Source: Roseomonas haemaphysalidis
GTDB taxonomy: Bacteria > Pseudomonadota > Alphaproteobacteria > Acetobacterales > Acetobacteraceae
DNA: 64,000 bases
NCBI RefSeq assembly: GCF_017355405.1
Contig: NZ_CP061179.1
Coordinates: 310,001 to 374,000 of the forward strand
Direction: 5' to 3'
The notes under the pieces are model-generated. The model was not told the DNA's origin, did not search any database, and worked only from the letters and a program-made list of their open reading frames with translations. A program made the translations under genes and the position numbers. Numbering within the stretch: position 1 is the first letter of the stretch; every line of letters starts with the position of its first letter. Positions 25,941 to 36,189 of this stretch are shown here, one piece after another.

Positions 25941-26909
25941 TCAGCCGGCCTTGAGGCCCAGGCGGCGGATCATCTCGCCATCGTCGCGGAACTGCTGCTG
26001 CGCCGCGCGGGCGTAGTCCTCGCTGTTCAGGTAGGCCACCGACATGTCCAGCCGTTCCAGCACGGCAAGATGCACCGGGTCGTTCATCGCATCGCGAAAG
26101 CCGTCCTGCAGCACGCGAATGACGGCGGGGTCCATGCCGGCGGGGCCGGCCAGGCCGTAGGGCGATTCCGACACAACGTCGATGCCCTGCTCGCGCAACG
26201 TCGGCGCATCGGGAAAGCGACGGGCGCGCTCGGCCCCCCAGGTGCACAGCAATCGCAGGCGGCCGTCCTTGACCAGTTCCGCCCAGCCGCTGGCATCCGC
26301 CGACACGGTGATCTGCCCGGCCAGCAGGGCCTGCAAATCCTCTGCCACGCCGCGGAACGGCACATGCGTCCATTCGATGCCGCGCGACAGCGCGATCTGC
26401 TCCATGGTGATGTGCAACGAAGTGCCGGTACCCGGCGAGCCGTAATTGACCTTGCCCGGATTGGCCTTGGCGTAGTCGAGCAACTCGGAAAAGCTGTGCC
26501 ACGGCGCATCGGCCCGCACCACCACGCCGAACAGGTAGCCGGTGAGCTGCAGGACCCAGGAGAAGTCCCTGGTCGGGTCGAAGGGCGGCTTGGCCACCAT
26601 CTGCGGGTAGCGGAACACCGAAACGGGCATCTGCGCCAGGGTGTAGCCATCCGGCCGGGTGCCGATCAGCGCCTGCGCGCCCAGGATGCCGCCGGCGCCC
26701 GAGCGGTTCTCCACCACCACCGGCTGGCCGAAGCGGCGGGACGCGGCATCGCACAGCGCGCGCATCTGCACGTCCGTGGTGCCACCGGGCGCGAAGGGCA
26801 CGAACACACGGACCGGCTTGGCCGGAAAGCGCTCCTGCGCCAGCCCCGGCCGCGCCAGCAGCGTGCCGGCGGCGGCGCCCAGCACGGCGCGCCTGGTTGC
26901 CTGTGGCAT
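25941..26909 (-). CDS. Bug-family (TctC) periplasmic binding protein
   Basis: A 322-residue receptor, paralogous to the next gene in the operon. Signal peptide RRAVLGAAAGTLLARPGLAQ, then KPVRVFVPFAPGGTTDVQM, VVENRSGAGGILGAQALIG, RPDGYTLAQMP, VNYGSPGTGTSLHITMEQIA and WTHVPFRGVAEDLQALLAGQ. It lies 48 bases after the acyl-CoA dehydrogenase genes, which suggests it delivers the dicarboxylic or related acid that those enzymes degrade (inference). Confidence 0.9.
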   Translation of the reverse strand: MPQATRRAVLGAAAGTLLARPGLAQERFPAKPVRVFVPFAPGGTTDVQMRALCDAASRRFGQPVVVENRSGAGGILGAQALIGTRPDGYTLAQMPVSVFRYPQMVAKPPFDPTRDFSWVLQLTGYLFGVVVRADAPWHSFSELLDYAKANPGKVNYGSPGTGTSLHITMEQIALSRGIEWTHVPFRGVAEDLQALLAGQITVSADASGWAELVKDGRLRLLCTWGAERARRFPDAPTLREQGIDVVSESPYGLAGPAGMDPAVIRVLQDGFRDAMNDPVHLAVLERLDMSVAYLNSEDYARAAQQQFRDDGEMIRRLGLKAG

Positions 26910-26957
26910 GATCTCGTTCCTTCCCTGTGGCCGCCCCGGTGTTCCGGGTGCGGGTGG

Positions 26958-28106
26958 CTACTCGGCTTCGACGATGTTGTCGGCCGCGCTGACAATGGCG
27001 AGGTGATGGTCGGTGTCGCCGAAGCTCTTCTCGATCATCGCGAGACGCTTGAAGTAATGGCCTGCCTTGTATTCCCAGGTCATGGCGATCCCGCCCTGGA
27101 GCTGCACCGCCTCCTGCCCCACCGTGCGGGCCGAGTTGTTGATCTGCACCTTGGCCGCGGAGATGGCCGCGCGCCGCCGCGTGGGGTCCGGCTCCTCCGT
27201 CATCATGGCGGCGTAGAGCGCCATGGAGCGCGCCTGCTCCACCGCCACCAGCATATCCGCCGCGCGGTGCTGCAAGGCCTGGAAGGAGCCGATGGCGACG
27301 CCGAACTGCTGGCGCGCCTTGAGGTATTCCACCGTGTTCCTTTGCAGCTCCTCCAGCGTGCCGACGGCCTCGGCGCAAAGCGCCGCGATGGCCACATCGG
27401 TCACGTGCTGCATCAGCGGCAGGCCCTGCCCGATCTCGCCCAGGACCGCCTCGGCCGGAACGTCATGGAAGTCGATCTCGGCGCTGCGCAGCCCGTCCTG
27501 CGTCGGCATGCCCCGGCGGGACAGGCCGGGCGCGGCGGCATCGACCAGAAACAGCGTGATGCCGTCCCGGTCGCGCCGCGCGCCGGCGGTGCGTGCGCTG
27601 ACCACCAGCTTGCCCGCGCTGTCGCCATGCAGAACGGCGACCTTGCGGCCGTCCAGCCGGAAGCCATCGCCATCCGCGCGCGCGGTGGTGGATACGTCGT
27701 GCAGGTCGAAACGCGAGCGCGGCTCCAGCTGCGCGAAGGCCAGCGTCAGTGAGCCCTCGGCCACCTGCGGCACCAGCGCCGCCCGCAGGGCATCGCTGCC
27801 GCCGAGCCGCAGGAAGCCGCCCCCGAGCACGACGCTGGCCATGTAAGGCTCCACCGCCAGGGCCCGCCCCATCGCCTCCATGACGATCATGGTTTCCACC
27901 GCGCCGCCGCCGATGCCGCCATCATCCTCCGCGAAAGGCAGCGCCAGCACGCCGAGTTCCGCCAGGCCCGACCACAGCGCGGCGCTGTAGCCCCGGGCGC
28001 CGGACTGGTACGCCTTGCGCTTCTCGAAATCGCCGTAGCGATCGGCCATGAAGCGGTCGATGCTGTCCTTGAGGAGCCGTTGTTCCTCGGTGAGGTTGAA
28101 GTCCAC
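26958..28106 (-). CDS. Acyl-CoA dehydrogenase, PimD-like small subunit
   Basis: A 382-residue flavoprotein that introduces the alpha,beta double bond into an acyl-CoA. It begins MDFNLTEEQRLLKDSIDRFM as PimD-type (pimeloyl-CoA dehydrogenase small subunit) proteins do. Middle segments include TLAFAQLEPRSRFDL, VLHGDSAGKLVVSART and GIALTWEY-like GGIAMTWEYKAGHYFKRL at the C-terminus. The middle domain is degenerate relative to typical ACADs, as expected for one half of a heteromeric enzyme. It follows the large-subunit gene by 12 bases. The position in the F-A-B-C-D order supports dicarboxyl-CoA as substrate. Confidence 0.88.
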   Translation of the reverse strand: MDFNLTEEQRLLKDSIDRFMADRYGDFEKRKAYQSGARGYSAALWSGLAELGVLALPFAEDDGGIGGGAVETMIVMEAMGRALAVEPYMASVVLGGGFLRLGGSDALRAALVPQVAEGSLTLAFAQLEPRSRFDLHDVSTTARADGDGFRLDGRKVAVLHGDSAGKLVVSARTAGARRDRDGITLFLVDAAAPGLSRRGMPTQDGLRSAEIDFHDVPAEAVLGEIGQGLPLMQHVTDVAIAALCAEAVGTLEELQRNTVEYLKARQQFGVAIGSFQALQHRAADMLVAVEQARSMALYAAMMTEEPDPTRRRAAISAAKVQINNSARTVGQEAVQLQGGIAMTWEYKAGHYFKRLAMIEKSFGDTDHHLAIVSAADNIVEAE

Positions 28107-28118
28107 GCGTGGTTCCCT

Positions 28119-29306
<1,188 letters not shown>

Positions 29307-29318
29307 GCTCGGTCTTCC

Positions 29319-30497
29319 TTATGCCAGCTCGATCAACCCGGCAGCGCCCTGGCCGCCGGCGACGCACATGGTCACCACGGCGTATCGCGCGCGGCGCCGC
29401 CGGCCCTCCAGCAGCGCGTGGCCCACCATGCGCGCGCCGCTCATGCCGAAGGGATGGCCGATGGAAATGGCGCCGCCGTTGACGTTCACCTTGTCCGGGT
29501 CCAGCCCCAGCGTGTCGCGGCAATACAGCGCCTGCGAGGCGAAGGCCTCGTTCAGCTCCCACAGGTCGATGTCGTCCACCGTGAGCCCGTGCCGCGCCAG
29601 TAGGCGCGGCACGGCGAAGACCGGCGCGATGCCCATCTCCTCCGGCGCGCAACCGGCGACGGCCAACCCGCGGAAGATGCCCAGCGGCGCGAGGCCGCGC
29701 CGCGCGGCTTCCGCCGCCGACATCAGCACGCTGGCGCTGGCGCCGTCCGAAAGCTGGCTGGCATTGCCGGCGGTGATGAAGCGGCCTTCGCGCACCGGCT
29801 TTAGCTTGGCGAGCCCCTCGGCGGAGGTGTCGGGGCGGTTGCCCTCGTCCTTGGCCAGCGTCACCGCCTCCTGCCGCGCGTTGCTACCGTCCTTGTCGGC
29901 CACCTCGCGCATCGTGGCGATGGGCACGATCTCCTCGTCGAAGTGCCCGGCCTGCTGCGCGCGCGCGGTGCGGCGCTGGCTTTCCAGCGAGAAAGCATCC
30001 TGCGCCGCGCGAGAAATGCCGTAGCGCTCGGCCACCAGGTCGGCGGTGTCGATCATGGTGTCGTAGATGTGCGGTTGCTGCGCTTCCAGCCAGGCGTTGC
30101 GGTAGTGGTTCCGATTGACGTGCGGCTGCACCAGGCTGATCGATTCCACGCCGCCCGCCACGGCCACCAGCACCTTGTCGACGATGATGCGCTTGGCGGC
30201 GGCGGCGATCGCCTCCAGCCCCGAAGCACAGAAGCGGCTGACCGTCAGCGCGGCGGAGGAGACCGGTAGCCCGGCGCGCAGCGCGGCGTGGCGAGCGATG
30301 TTGCCGCCCGTGGCCCCCTCCGGATAGCCGCAGCCGAGGATCACCTCCTCCACCGCGTCATGCTCCACCCCCGCGCGCGAGATGGCGGCGCCGATGGCAT
30401 GCGCGGCGAGGTCGGCGCCGTGCGTGGCGTTCAGGCTGCCGCGATAGGCGCGGCCGATCGGCGTGCGGGCGGTGGCAACGATCACGGCATCGGTCAT
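29319..30497 (-). CDS. Acetyl-CoA acyltransferase (thiolase), PimB-like
   Basis: A 392-residue thiolase that cleaves 3-ketoacyl-CoA to acetyl-CoA and the shortened acyl-CoA. The acyl-accepting cysteine is Cys90 in VSRFCASGLEAIAAA. The C-terminal catalytic histidine and cysteine lie in GGAISIGHPFGMSGAR and in VTMCVAGGQGAAGL. N-terminal TARTPIGRAYRGSLN and GCGYPEGATGGNIARHAALR are typical of the degradative group. The start overlaps the CoA-ligase stop by four bases. Confidence 0.93.
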   Translation of the reverse strand: MTDAVIVATARTPIGRAYRGSLNATHGADLAAHAIGAAISRAGVEHDAVEEVILGCGYPEGATGGNIARHAALRAGLPVSSAALTVSRFCASGLEAIAAAAKRIIVDKVLVAVAGGVESISLVQPHVNRNHYRNAWLEAQQPHIYDTMIDTADLVAERYGISRAAQDAFSLESQRRTARAQQAGHFDEEIVPIATMREVADKDGSNARQEAVTLAKDEGNRPDTSAEGLAKLKPVREGRFITAGNASQLSDGASASVLMSAAEAARRGLAPLGIFRGLAVAGCAPEEMGIAPVFAVPRLLARHGLTVDDIDLWELNEAFASQALYCRDTLGLDPDKVNVNGGAISIGHPFGMSGARMVGHALLEGRRRRARYAVVTMCVAGGQGAAGLIELA

Positions 30498-32146
30498 GCT
30501 TGCGGCTCCTGCGCGCGGTCGCGCTCTTCGGCGATGAGGGTGCTGGCCAGCAGCTTGCCGGCGGGCGAGCGCGGCAGGCTGTCGCGGATCTCCAGCGCGG
30601 CGGGCATCTCATGCCGGCCCAAGCGGTCGTGCAGGAAGGCCTTCAGTGCCTCCAGCGTCAGCTCCGCCGCACCGGGGCGCAGCGTGACGAAGGCCTTGGC
30701 GGACTGGCCGCGGTATGCGTCGGGGATGCCGATGACGATGGCCTCCACGATGTCCGGGTGCTCGTAGAGCGCGCTCTCCACGGCGGCGGGATAGACATTG
30801 AAGCCGCCGGAGATGATCATGTTCTTGCGCCGGTCCAGCAGCGAGAACAGCCCGTCGGCATCGAGACGCCCGAGGTCGCCGGTCAGGAACCAGCCGTCGC
30901 GGAAGGCCGCCGCCGTGTCCGCCGGCTTGTTCCAGTAGCCGGCGAAGACGTTGGGGCCACGGATGGCGATCTCCCCCGCCTCGCCCGGCGGCAGGGCGCG
31001 GCCGGGGTCGTCCATGGCAACAATGCGCATCTCGATCCCCGGCAAGGGCACGCCGATCACGCCGGGGCGGGAGGTCACGCCCACCGGCACGCGCGTGCCG
31101 GCCGGCGAGGTCTCGGTCATGCCCCAGCCGATGCGCAGCCGCTGGCCGAACAGCCGCTCCACCTTCTGTCCCACCTCGTGGGGCAGCGGCGCGCCGCCGG
31201 AAACGCAGGCGTGCAGGGCGGAAAAATCCGTCCGCGCCGCGTCTGGGTGGTTCAGCAGCGCGATCCACATGGTCGGCACGCCGGTCATCAGCGTCACGCG
31301 GTGCTGCGCGATGTCGCGCAGCACCGCGCCGGCATCGAAGCGCGGATGCAGGATCACCTCGTTGCCATCGGCCAGGTGCCGCAGCAGCACGGTGGTCAGC
31401 GCGTAGATATGGAACAGCGGCAGCACGCCCATCACGCGCTGCTCGCCCGGTACCATGCGCTCGCCGTCGTCCCAGTGCTGATAGATGCTGACGGCGGCTG
31501 TCAGGTTGCCATGCGTCAGCATGGCCCCCTTGGGCAGGCCGGTGGTGCCGCCGGTGTATTGCAACAGCGCCACGTCGCCCGGCGCGGCCTCGGGCCAGTC
31601 CGGCACGGGCGTGGCAGCGTCCAGCAGCGGCGACAGCGGTTCCAGCCCCGGCGGAAGGGTGGCGGGCTCGCCGCCCCAGCGGCTGTCCTCGCCCACCAGC
31701 ACGCGCGCGGCAGCGCCGGTTTCCCACAGCCACTCGGCCTGCGGCAGCAGGGTGGGCAGGTCGGTGGTCACCACCAGCCGGGCGCCGCTGTCCGCCAGCT
31801 TGTGCGCCAGCTCGCGCCGCGCATCCAGGGCGGACAGGTGCACCACCCGCGCGCCAAGGCCAGTGAGCGCGAAGAAGCACACCGGGTGCCACGGCGTGTT
31901 GGGCAGGAACAGCGCCACGGCCTGCCCCTTTTCGACCCCCAGGGCGCGGAAGGCACCGGCCGCCCGGGCCACCAGGGTGCCGAGATCGGTGTAGCTCAGC
32001 CGCTGGTCCCGATAGCGCAGCGCCGGGCGCGCGCCGCCGTTCCGCACCAGCCGCGCGAACATCTCCGGCAGCGTGCTGATGCGCAGCGGCGCATCCCAGC
32101 GGCACGCCGCGGGATAGGCACCCTCCCACGGGTGCGGCACTCTCAT
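30494..32146 (-). CDS. Acyl-CoA ligase (AMP-forming), PimA-like
   Basis: A 550-residue member of the ANL superfamily activating a carboxylic acid with ATP and CoA. Motifs: the P-loop YTGGTTGLPKGAMLTHGN, GWGMTETSPAG, the GWFLTGDLG hinge region, and the A8/A10 motifs RRKNMIISGGFNVYP and PRSPAGKLL with the C-terminal catalytic lysine. ATG 32146 overlaps the stop of the upstream bifunctional enzyme by four bases; the longer open frame upstream belongs to that gene's shadow. In the pim order it would activate a dicarboxylic acid such as pimelate, but a fatty or aromatic acid cannot be excluded. Confidence 0.92.
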   Translation of the reverse strand: MRVPHPWEGAYPAACRWDAPLRISTLPEMFARLVRNGGARPALRYRDQRLSYTDLGTLVARAAGAFRALGVEKGQAVALFLPNTPWHPVCFFALTGLGARVVHLSALDARRELAHKLADSGARLVVTTDLPTLLPQAEWLWETGAAARVLVGEDSRWGGEPATLPPGLEPLSPLLDAATPVPDWPEAAPGDVALLQYTGGTTGLPKGAMLTHGNLTAAVSIYQHWDDGERMVPGEQRVMGVLPLFHIYALTTVLLRHLADGNEVILHPRFDAGAVLRDIAQHRVTLMTGVPTMWIALLNHPDAARTDFSALHACVSGGAPLPHEVGQKVERLFGQRLRIGWGMTETSPAGTRVPVGVTSRPGVIGVPLPGIEMRIVAMDDPGRALPPGEAGEIAIRGPNVFAGYWNKPADTAAAFRDGWFLTGDLGRLDADGLFSLLDRRKNMIISGGFNVYPAAVESALYEHPDIVEAIVIGIPDAYRGQSAKAFVTLRPGAAELTLEALKAFLHDRLGRHEMPAALEIRDSLPRSPAGKLLASTLIAEERDRAQEPQA

Positions 32147-34182
32147 GCTGCCGCCATGCGCGACAGCGCGTCGGACGGGCGCAGCGTGCTGTCGCCCGAG
32201 CGCGCCGCATGGCCTTCCAGCGCCCGCGCGACGCTGGCCGCACCCAGCACGCCCGCATGATACATCGGGCCACCGCGCCAAGCAGGCCAGCCGTAGCCGT
32301 GCAGCCAGACCACGTCGATGTCGCCCGGCCGCGCGGCGATGCCTTCCTCCAGGATGCGTGCGCCCTCGTCGATCATCGGGAAGATCAGCCGCTCGATGAT
32401 CTCCTGCCGGCCGATCGCGCGCCGCGCAATGCCCTGCTCGCCCGCGATGCACTCGATCAGCGTGTGCACCTCCGGGTCCGGCTCTCCCTGCCGCGCCCCG
32501 TCGGAATAGCGGTAGTAGCCGCGTCCGACCTTCTGGCCAATGCGCCCGGCCTCGCACAGCGCGTCGGCGACGGGCGCCTTCTTGCCGGTGGCTTTCCGCA
32601 CACGCCAGCCGATGTCGAGCCCCGCGAGGTCGATCATGGCAAACTGCCCCATGCGGAAGCCGAACTCGACCAGCGCGGCATCCACTTCCTCCGGCGCCGC
32701 GCCTTCCAGCAACAGGCGCTCGGCCTGCGCGGTGCGGCGGGCCAGCATCCGGTTGCCGACGAAGCCGTGGCAGGCGCCCACCACCACCGGCTGCTTGCCC
32801 AGCCGCCGCCCCAGCTCCACCGCCGTGGCCAGCGCTTCCGGCGTGGTCTGCGCGCCGCGCACCACTTCCAGAAGCTTCATGACGTTGGCAGGCGAGAAGA
32901 AGTGCATGCCCAGCACGTCGCCCGGGCGCGCGGTGGCCGCCGCCATGCTGTCGATGTCGAGGTAAGACGTGTTGCTGGCCAGCAGCGCGCCGGGCTTGGC
33001 CACGCGGTCCAGCGTGCCGAAGATCTCGCGCTTCAGGCCCAGTTCTTCGAAGGCGGCTTCCACCACCACGTCGGCTTCGACGGCGGCGTCCAGGCCAATC
33101 TGGCCCTGGATGCGGGCCAGGCGCCGGTCGCGTTCCTCCGCCGACAGGCTGCCGCGCCGGACAGAAGTGTCGTAATTCGCCCGCACGCGTTCCAGCCCCC
33201 GGTCCAGCGCCTCCTGCGAGGTTTCGATCACTGTCACGGGAATGCCGGCGTTGCTGAACACCATGGCGATGCCCCCACCCATGGTGCCGGCCCCGACCAC
33301 CGCCGCGCTGGCCACCGGCCGGGCGGCGGTGCCGGCGGGCAGACCCGGAACCTGCGCCGCCGCGCGCTCGGCAAAGAACACGTGGCGCAAGGCCTTGGAG
33401 CGCGCATCCTCCATCAGCCGCCGAAAGGTCTGCCGTTCGAATGCCAGGGCTTCGTCGAACGGTTTGCTGAAGGCCGCGGCGACGCAATCGATGCAGCCCT
33501 GCACGGCGGGGTTGCCGGCCGCCTGCTTGCCGAGGGCGGTGGCCGCGGCCTCGAAATCCTCGTGGGATCCCAGCCCGTCCCGGTCGCGGCTGCGCGGGGG
33601 CGGCGCGGCCAGGGCCAGGGCGCGCCGGCGCGCGGCGGGCAGCGCATCGTCCCCCGTCACCTCGTCCACCATCCCCAGGCGCAGCGCGTCCGCCGGGCCG
33701 AGGGTGGTGCCCTGCGCGATCAACGGCAGGGCCACGGCTGCGCCGATCAGACGCGGCAGGCGCTGCGTGCCCCCCGCGCCCGGCACCAGCCCCAGCTTCA
33801 CCTCCGGCAATCCCAGCCGCGCCTTGGGCCCGGCCACGCGGCCGTGGCAGGCCAGCGCCAGTTCCAGCCCGCCGCCCAGCGCGGCACCGTCGATCGCGGC
33901 CACCACCGGCTTGGCAGAGCGTTCAAAGGCGTCCACGACGTCCGACAGGGTGGGCGGCACCGGGGGCTTGCCGAACTCGCCGATGTCGGCGCCGGCGATA
34001 AAGGTGCGGCCCTCGGCCGCCAGCACAACGGCCCGCACCGCCGGGTCCGCCGTCGCAGCCGCCAGGGCATCCAGCAGGCCGGAACGCACAGCGGCGCTCA
34101 GGGCATTCACCGGCGGGCTGCCGATGCGGATCACCGCGACAGCATCCTCCACCAGCAGGCCGACGGGCCGGGCTTGCGTCAT
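32143..34182 (-). CDS. Bifunctional enoyl-CoA hydratase/3-hydroxyacyl-CoA dehydrogenase, PimF/FadB-like
   Basis: A 679-residue multifunctional beta-oxidation enzyme and first gene of the operon. Residues 1-190 form a crotonase domain with IAGADIGEF, ALGGGLELAL (Glu107) and LPEVKLGLVPGAGGTQ (Glu127), the two hydratase glutamates. The NAD-binding domain starts at about 293 with VVGAGTMGGGIAMVFSNAG. The dehydrogenase histidine is in GMHFFSPANVMKLLEVV, and two C-terminal 3HCDH helical domains follow (FVGNRML, GRGYYRY). ATG 34182 opens the crotonase domain; the upstream open frame crosses the operator and is rejected. It is divergent from an IclR gene. Confidence 0.93.
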   Translation of the reverse strand: MTQARPVGLLVEDAVAVIRIGSPPVNALSAAVRSGLLDALAAATADPAVRAVVLAAEGRTFIAGADIGEFGKPPVPPTLSDVVDAFERSAKPVVAAIDGAALGGGLELALACHGRVAGPKARLGLPEVKLGLVPGAGGTQRLPRLIGAAVALPLIAQGTTLGPADALRLGMVDEVTGDDALPAARRRALALAAPPPRSRDRDGLGSHEDFEAAATALGKQAAGNPAVQGCIDCVAAAFSKPFDEALAFERQTFRRLMEDARSKALRHVFFAERAAAQVPGLPAGTAARPVASAAVVGAGTMGGGIAMVFSNAGIPVTVIETSQEALDRGLERVRANYDTSVRRGSLSAEERDRRLARIQGQIGLDAAVEADVVVEAAFEELGLKREIFGTLDRVAKPGALLASNTSYLDIDSMAAATARPGDVLGMHFFSPANVMKLLEVVRGAQTTPEALATAVELGRRLGKQPVVVGACHGFVGNRMLARRTAQAERLLLEGAAPEEVDAALVEFGFRMGQFAMIDLAGLDIGWRVRKATGKKAPVADALCEAGRIGQKVGRGYYRYSDGARQGEPDPEVHTLIECIAGEQGIARRAIGRQEIIERLIFPMIDEGARILEEGIAARPGDIDVVWLHGYGWPAWRGGPMYHAGVLGAASVARALEGHAARSGDSTLRPSDALSRMAAA

Positions 34183-34210
34183 AGCGTTTCCTCTCCGGCT
34201 TTTCACTTGT

Positions 34211-34229
34211 AATTCCGCATCGTGGAATT
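34211..34229. promoter_or_regulatory. Probable IclR operator
   Basis: AATTCC, seven bases (GCATCGT), GGAATT forms a dyad in the 135-base divergent gap, 29 bases upstream of the pimF-like start and 88 bases upstream of the IclR gene start. IclR-family operators in catabolic operons are commonly 15-20 bp dyads of this shape. The local AT-rich context (ACTTGTAATTCC, GGAATTTAGTT) fits overlapping promoters for both genes. Confidence 0.6.
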
Positions 34230-34317
34230 TAGTTCTGCCGATTACTGCAAGGCGTATCCGCCCGCCGGGCGGCTGGTCAAGCACTGCCTGCAGCCCCACG
34301 CCGAAAGGAATTCCCCC

Positions 34318-35127
34318 ATGCGCAAGCGCGCGGCCCCACCGCCGGAAGCCGCGGATGAGTCCGGGGATCGCCAGTTCATCCAGGTGGTGGCGCGCGCCAT
34401 GGCCGTGCTGCGCGCCTTCACGGCGGAGGACAGCGTGCTGGGCAACCAGGAGTTGGCGGCGCGCACAGGCCTGCCCAAGGCCACCGTGTCACGCCTGACC
34501 CACACGCTGACCGAACTGGGCCACCTCAGCTACCTGCCCCGCTTCGCCAAGTACCAGCTCGGGCTCGGGCTGGTGCCGCTGGGGCAGCTGGCGCTGGCCA
34601 ACCTGTCCATCCGCCAGGTGGCGGCGCCGCTGATGCGCCTGCTGGCCGAGGAAACCGGCACCTCCGTCTCGCTGGGCAGCCGCGAGGGGCTGTCCATGCT
34701 CTACATCGAGCACTTCTCGCCCCGCACCGCCGTGGCGCTGCAACTTGGCATTGGCTCGCGCGTGCCGCTGGGCCTGACCGCCATGGGGCGCGCCCACTAT
34801 GCCGTGGCGGGGGAGGCCGAGCGCGCGGCGCTGGACGCCCGCCTGGCGGAGGCCGAGCCGGACCGCTGGCCAGAGATCCGCGCCGGACTGCGCGAAGCGG
34901 TGGAGATGCACGCGGCGCTGGGCTTCACCGTGTCGGTCGGCGACTGGAACCGCACGGTGCATGCCGCCGGCGCCGCCTTCGCGCTGCCCAACGGCGGCGG
35001 GACCGTCGCGGTCAACAGCGGCGCGCCCGCCTTCATGCTGGGACGCGAGCGCATCCTGCACGAGATCGGCCCGCGCCTCGCCGCCGTGACGCGCCGCATG
35101 GAGGCCCTGGCGGGGCTGCGGCACTGA
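34318..35127 (+). CDS. IclR family transcriptional regulator
   Basis: A 269-residue regulator. The winged helix domain spans residues about 20-80 (FIQVVARAMAVLRAFTAED, LAARTGLPKATVSRLTHTLT, YLPRFAKYQLG). The effector-binding IclR domain follows, with TSVSLGSREGLSMLYIE, RVPLGLTAMGRAHYA and a C-terminal GPRLAAVTRRMEAL helix. ATG 34318 is chosen over the longer frame because GAAAGGAA lies about ten bases upstream and the upstream part overlaps the operator. It is divergent from the pim-like operon and probably its acid-responsive regulator; a Bug receptor gene follows 65 bases downstream. Confidence 0.9.
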   Translation: MRKRAAPPPEAADESGDRQFIQVVARAMAVLRAFTAEDSVLGNQELAARTGLPKATVSRLTHTLTELGHLSYLPRFAKYQLGLGLVPLGQLALANLSIRQVAAPLMRLLAEETGTSVSLGSREGLSMLYIEHFSPRTAVALQLGIGSRVPLGLTAMGRAHYAVAGEAERAALDARLAEAEPDRWPEIRAGLREAVEMHAALGFTVSVGDWNRTVHAAGAAFALPNGGGTVAVNSGAPAFMLGRERILHEIGPRLAAVTRRMEALAGLRH

Positions 35128-35192
35128 GGGCCTTGGCGGGGATGGCCCCCGCGCCCTAGGCTCTGCGCAACAAAAAAGCCGAGGGAATATCC

Positions 35193-36170
35193 ATGATCGC
35201 GCGCCGGCCCCTGTTCGGGGCAGCACTCGCCCTGCCCTTCATCCGCCCCGCCGCCGCCCAGGGCGGCGGCTGGCCCGACCGCCCGGTGCGGGTGGTCGTG
35301 CCCTTTCCGCCCGCCGGCTCCACGGACGTGATGACGCGCATTTATGCGGAGCAGCTGCAACAGCACATCGGGCAGAACTTGGTGGTGGAAAACCGCCCTG
35401 GTGCCGGCGGCAACATCGGCATGGACGCCATCGCCAAATCCACGCCCGATGGCTACACGCTGGGCATGGCGACGATCGGCCAGTTCTGCATCAACCAGTT
35501 TCTGTATTCCCGCATGCCGTGGGACATCGACCGCGACTTCGTGCCCGTGGCGCTGACCTACGAGCTGCCCAATGTCATGATCGCCAGCACCCAGCATTGT
35601 CCGGCGACGACGCTGGCGGAGTTCAATGCCTGGGCGGGCGCGCGGCCGCGCGGCATCACCTATGGCAGCCCGGGCGTCGGCACTACGGCGCACCTGTCCG
35701 GCGCGCTGTACACGCAGCGCCAGAAGCTGAGCGCCGAGCACGTGCCGTTTCGCGGCGCGGCGCAGATCATTCCCGCCATGCTGTCCGGCGACCTGACCTG
35801 CGCGATCGACAACCTCGCCTCCTACATCCCGCTGATCCAGGAAGGCCGGATGCGCGCCTTCGCGGTGACGGACGCGACGCGCTGGCCCAGCCTGCCGGAC
35901 ATCCCCACCATGGCGGAGGCCGGCGTGCCGGACTTCGTGGTCACCTCCTGGGCCGCGATGGTGGCGCCCGCCGGCACGCCGCGCCCGATCCTGGACAAGC
36001 TGAACGCCGCCCTGCGTCAGGTGACGGAGAATGAAGCGGTGCAGAAGCGCGCCCAGCAGGCCGGCACGCGCCTGCTGTGGTCCACGCCGGAACAGGCCGC
36101 CGAGCGCGGCCGCCGGGAGCGGCCGATGTGGCAGGATGCCGTGCGGCTGACCGGCGCGCGGGCCGATTGA
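35193..36170 (+). CDS. Bug-family (TctC) periplasmic binding protein
   Basis: A 325-residue receptor, the third Bug protein of this neighbourhood. Signal peptide (RRPLFGAALALPFIRPAAAQ), then RPVRVVVPFPPAGSTDVMT, VVENRPGAGGNIGMDAI, STPDGYTLGMATIG, ITYGSPGVGTTAHLSGALY and AEHVPFRGAAQIIPAMLSGD. CGAGGGA-like Shine-Dalgarno sequence precedes the ATG. It follows the IclR gene on the same strand and may be co-transcribed with it. As with the other two, no TctA/TctB partner is present. Confidence 0.9.
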   Translation: MIARRPLFGAALALPFIRPAAAQGGGWPDRPVRVVVPFPPAGSTDVMTRIYAEQLQQHIGQNLVVENRPGAGGNIGMDAIAKSTPDGYTLGMATIGQFCINQFLYSRMPWDIDRDFVPVALTYELPNVMIASTQHCPATTLAEFNAWAGARPRGITYGSPGVGTTAHLSGALYTQRQKLSAEHVPFRGAAQIIPAMLSGDLTCAIDNLASYIPLIQEGRMRAFAVTDATRWPSLPDIPTMAEAGVPDFVVTSWAAMVAPAGTPRPILDKLNAALRQVTENEAVQKRAQQAGTRLLWSTPEQAAERGRRERPMWQDAVRLTGARAD

Positions 36171-36189
36171 GCGAGCGGCAGGGCGGGCG

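Noticed and set aside
32209..34212. 667-residue plus-strand frame opposite the pimF-like gene
   Set aside because: His/Arg/Gly-rich antisense frame with no motif; the opposite strand encodes a complete crotonase/3HCDH protein.
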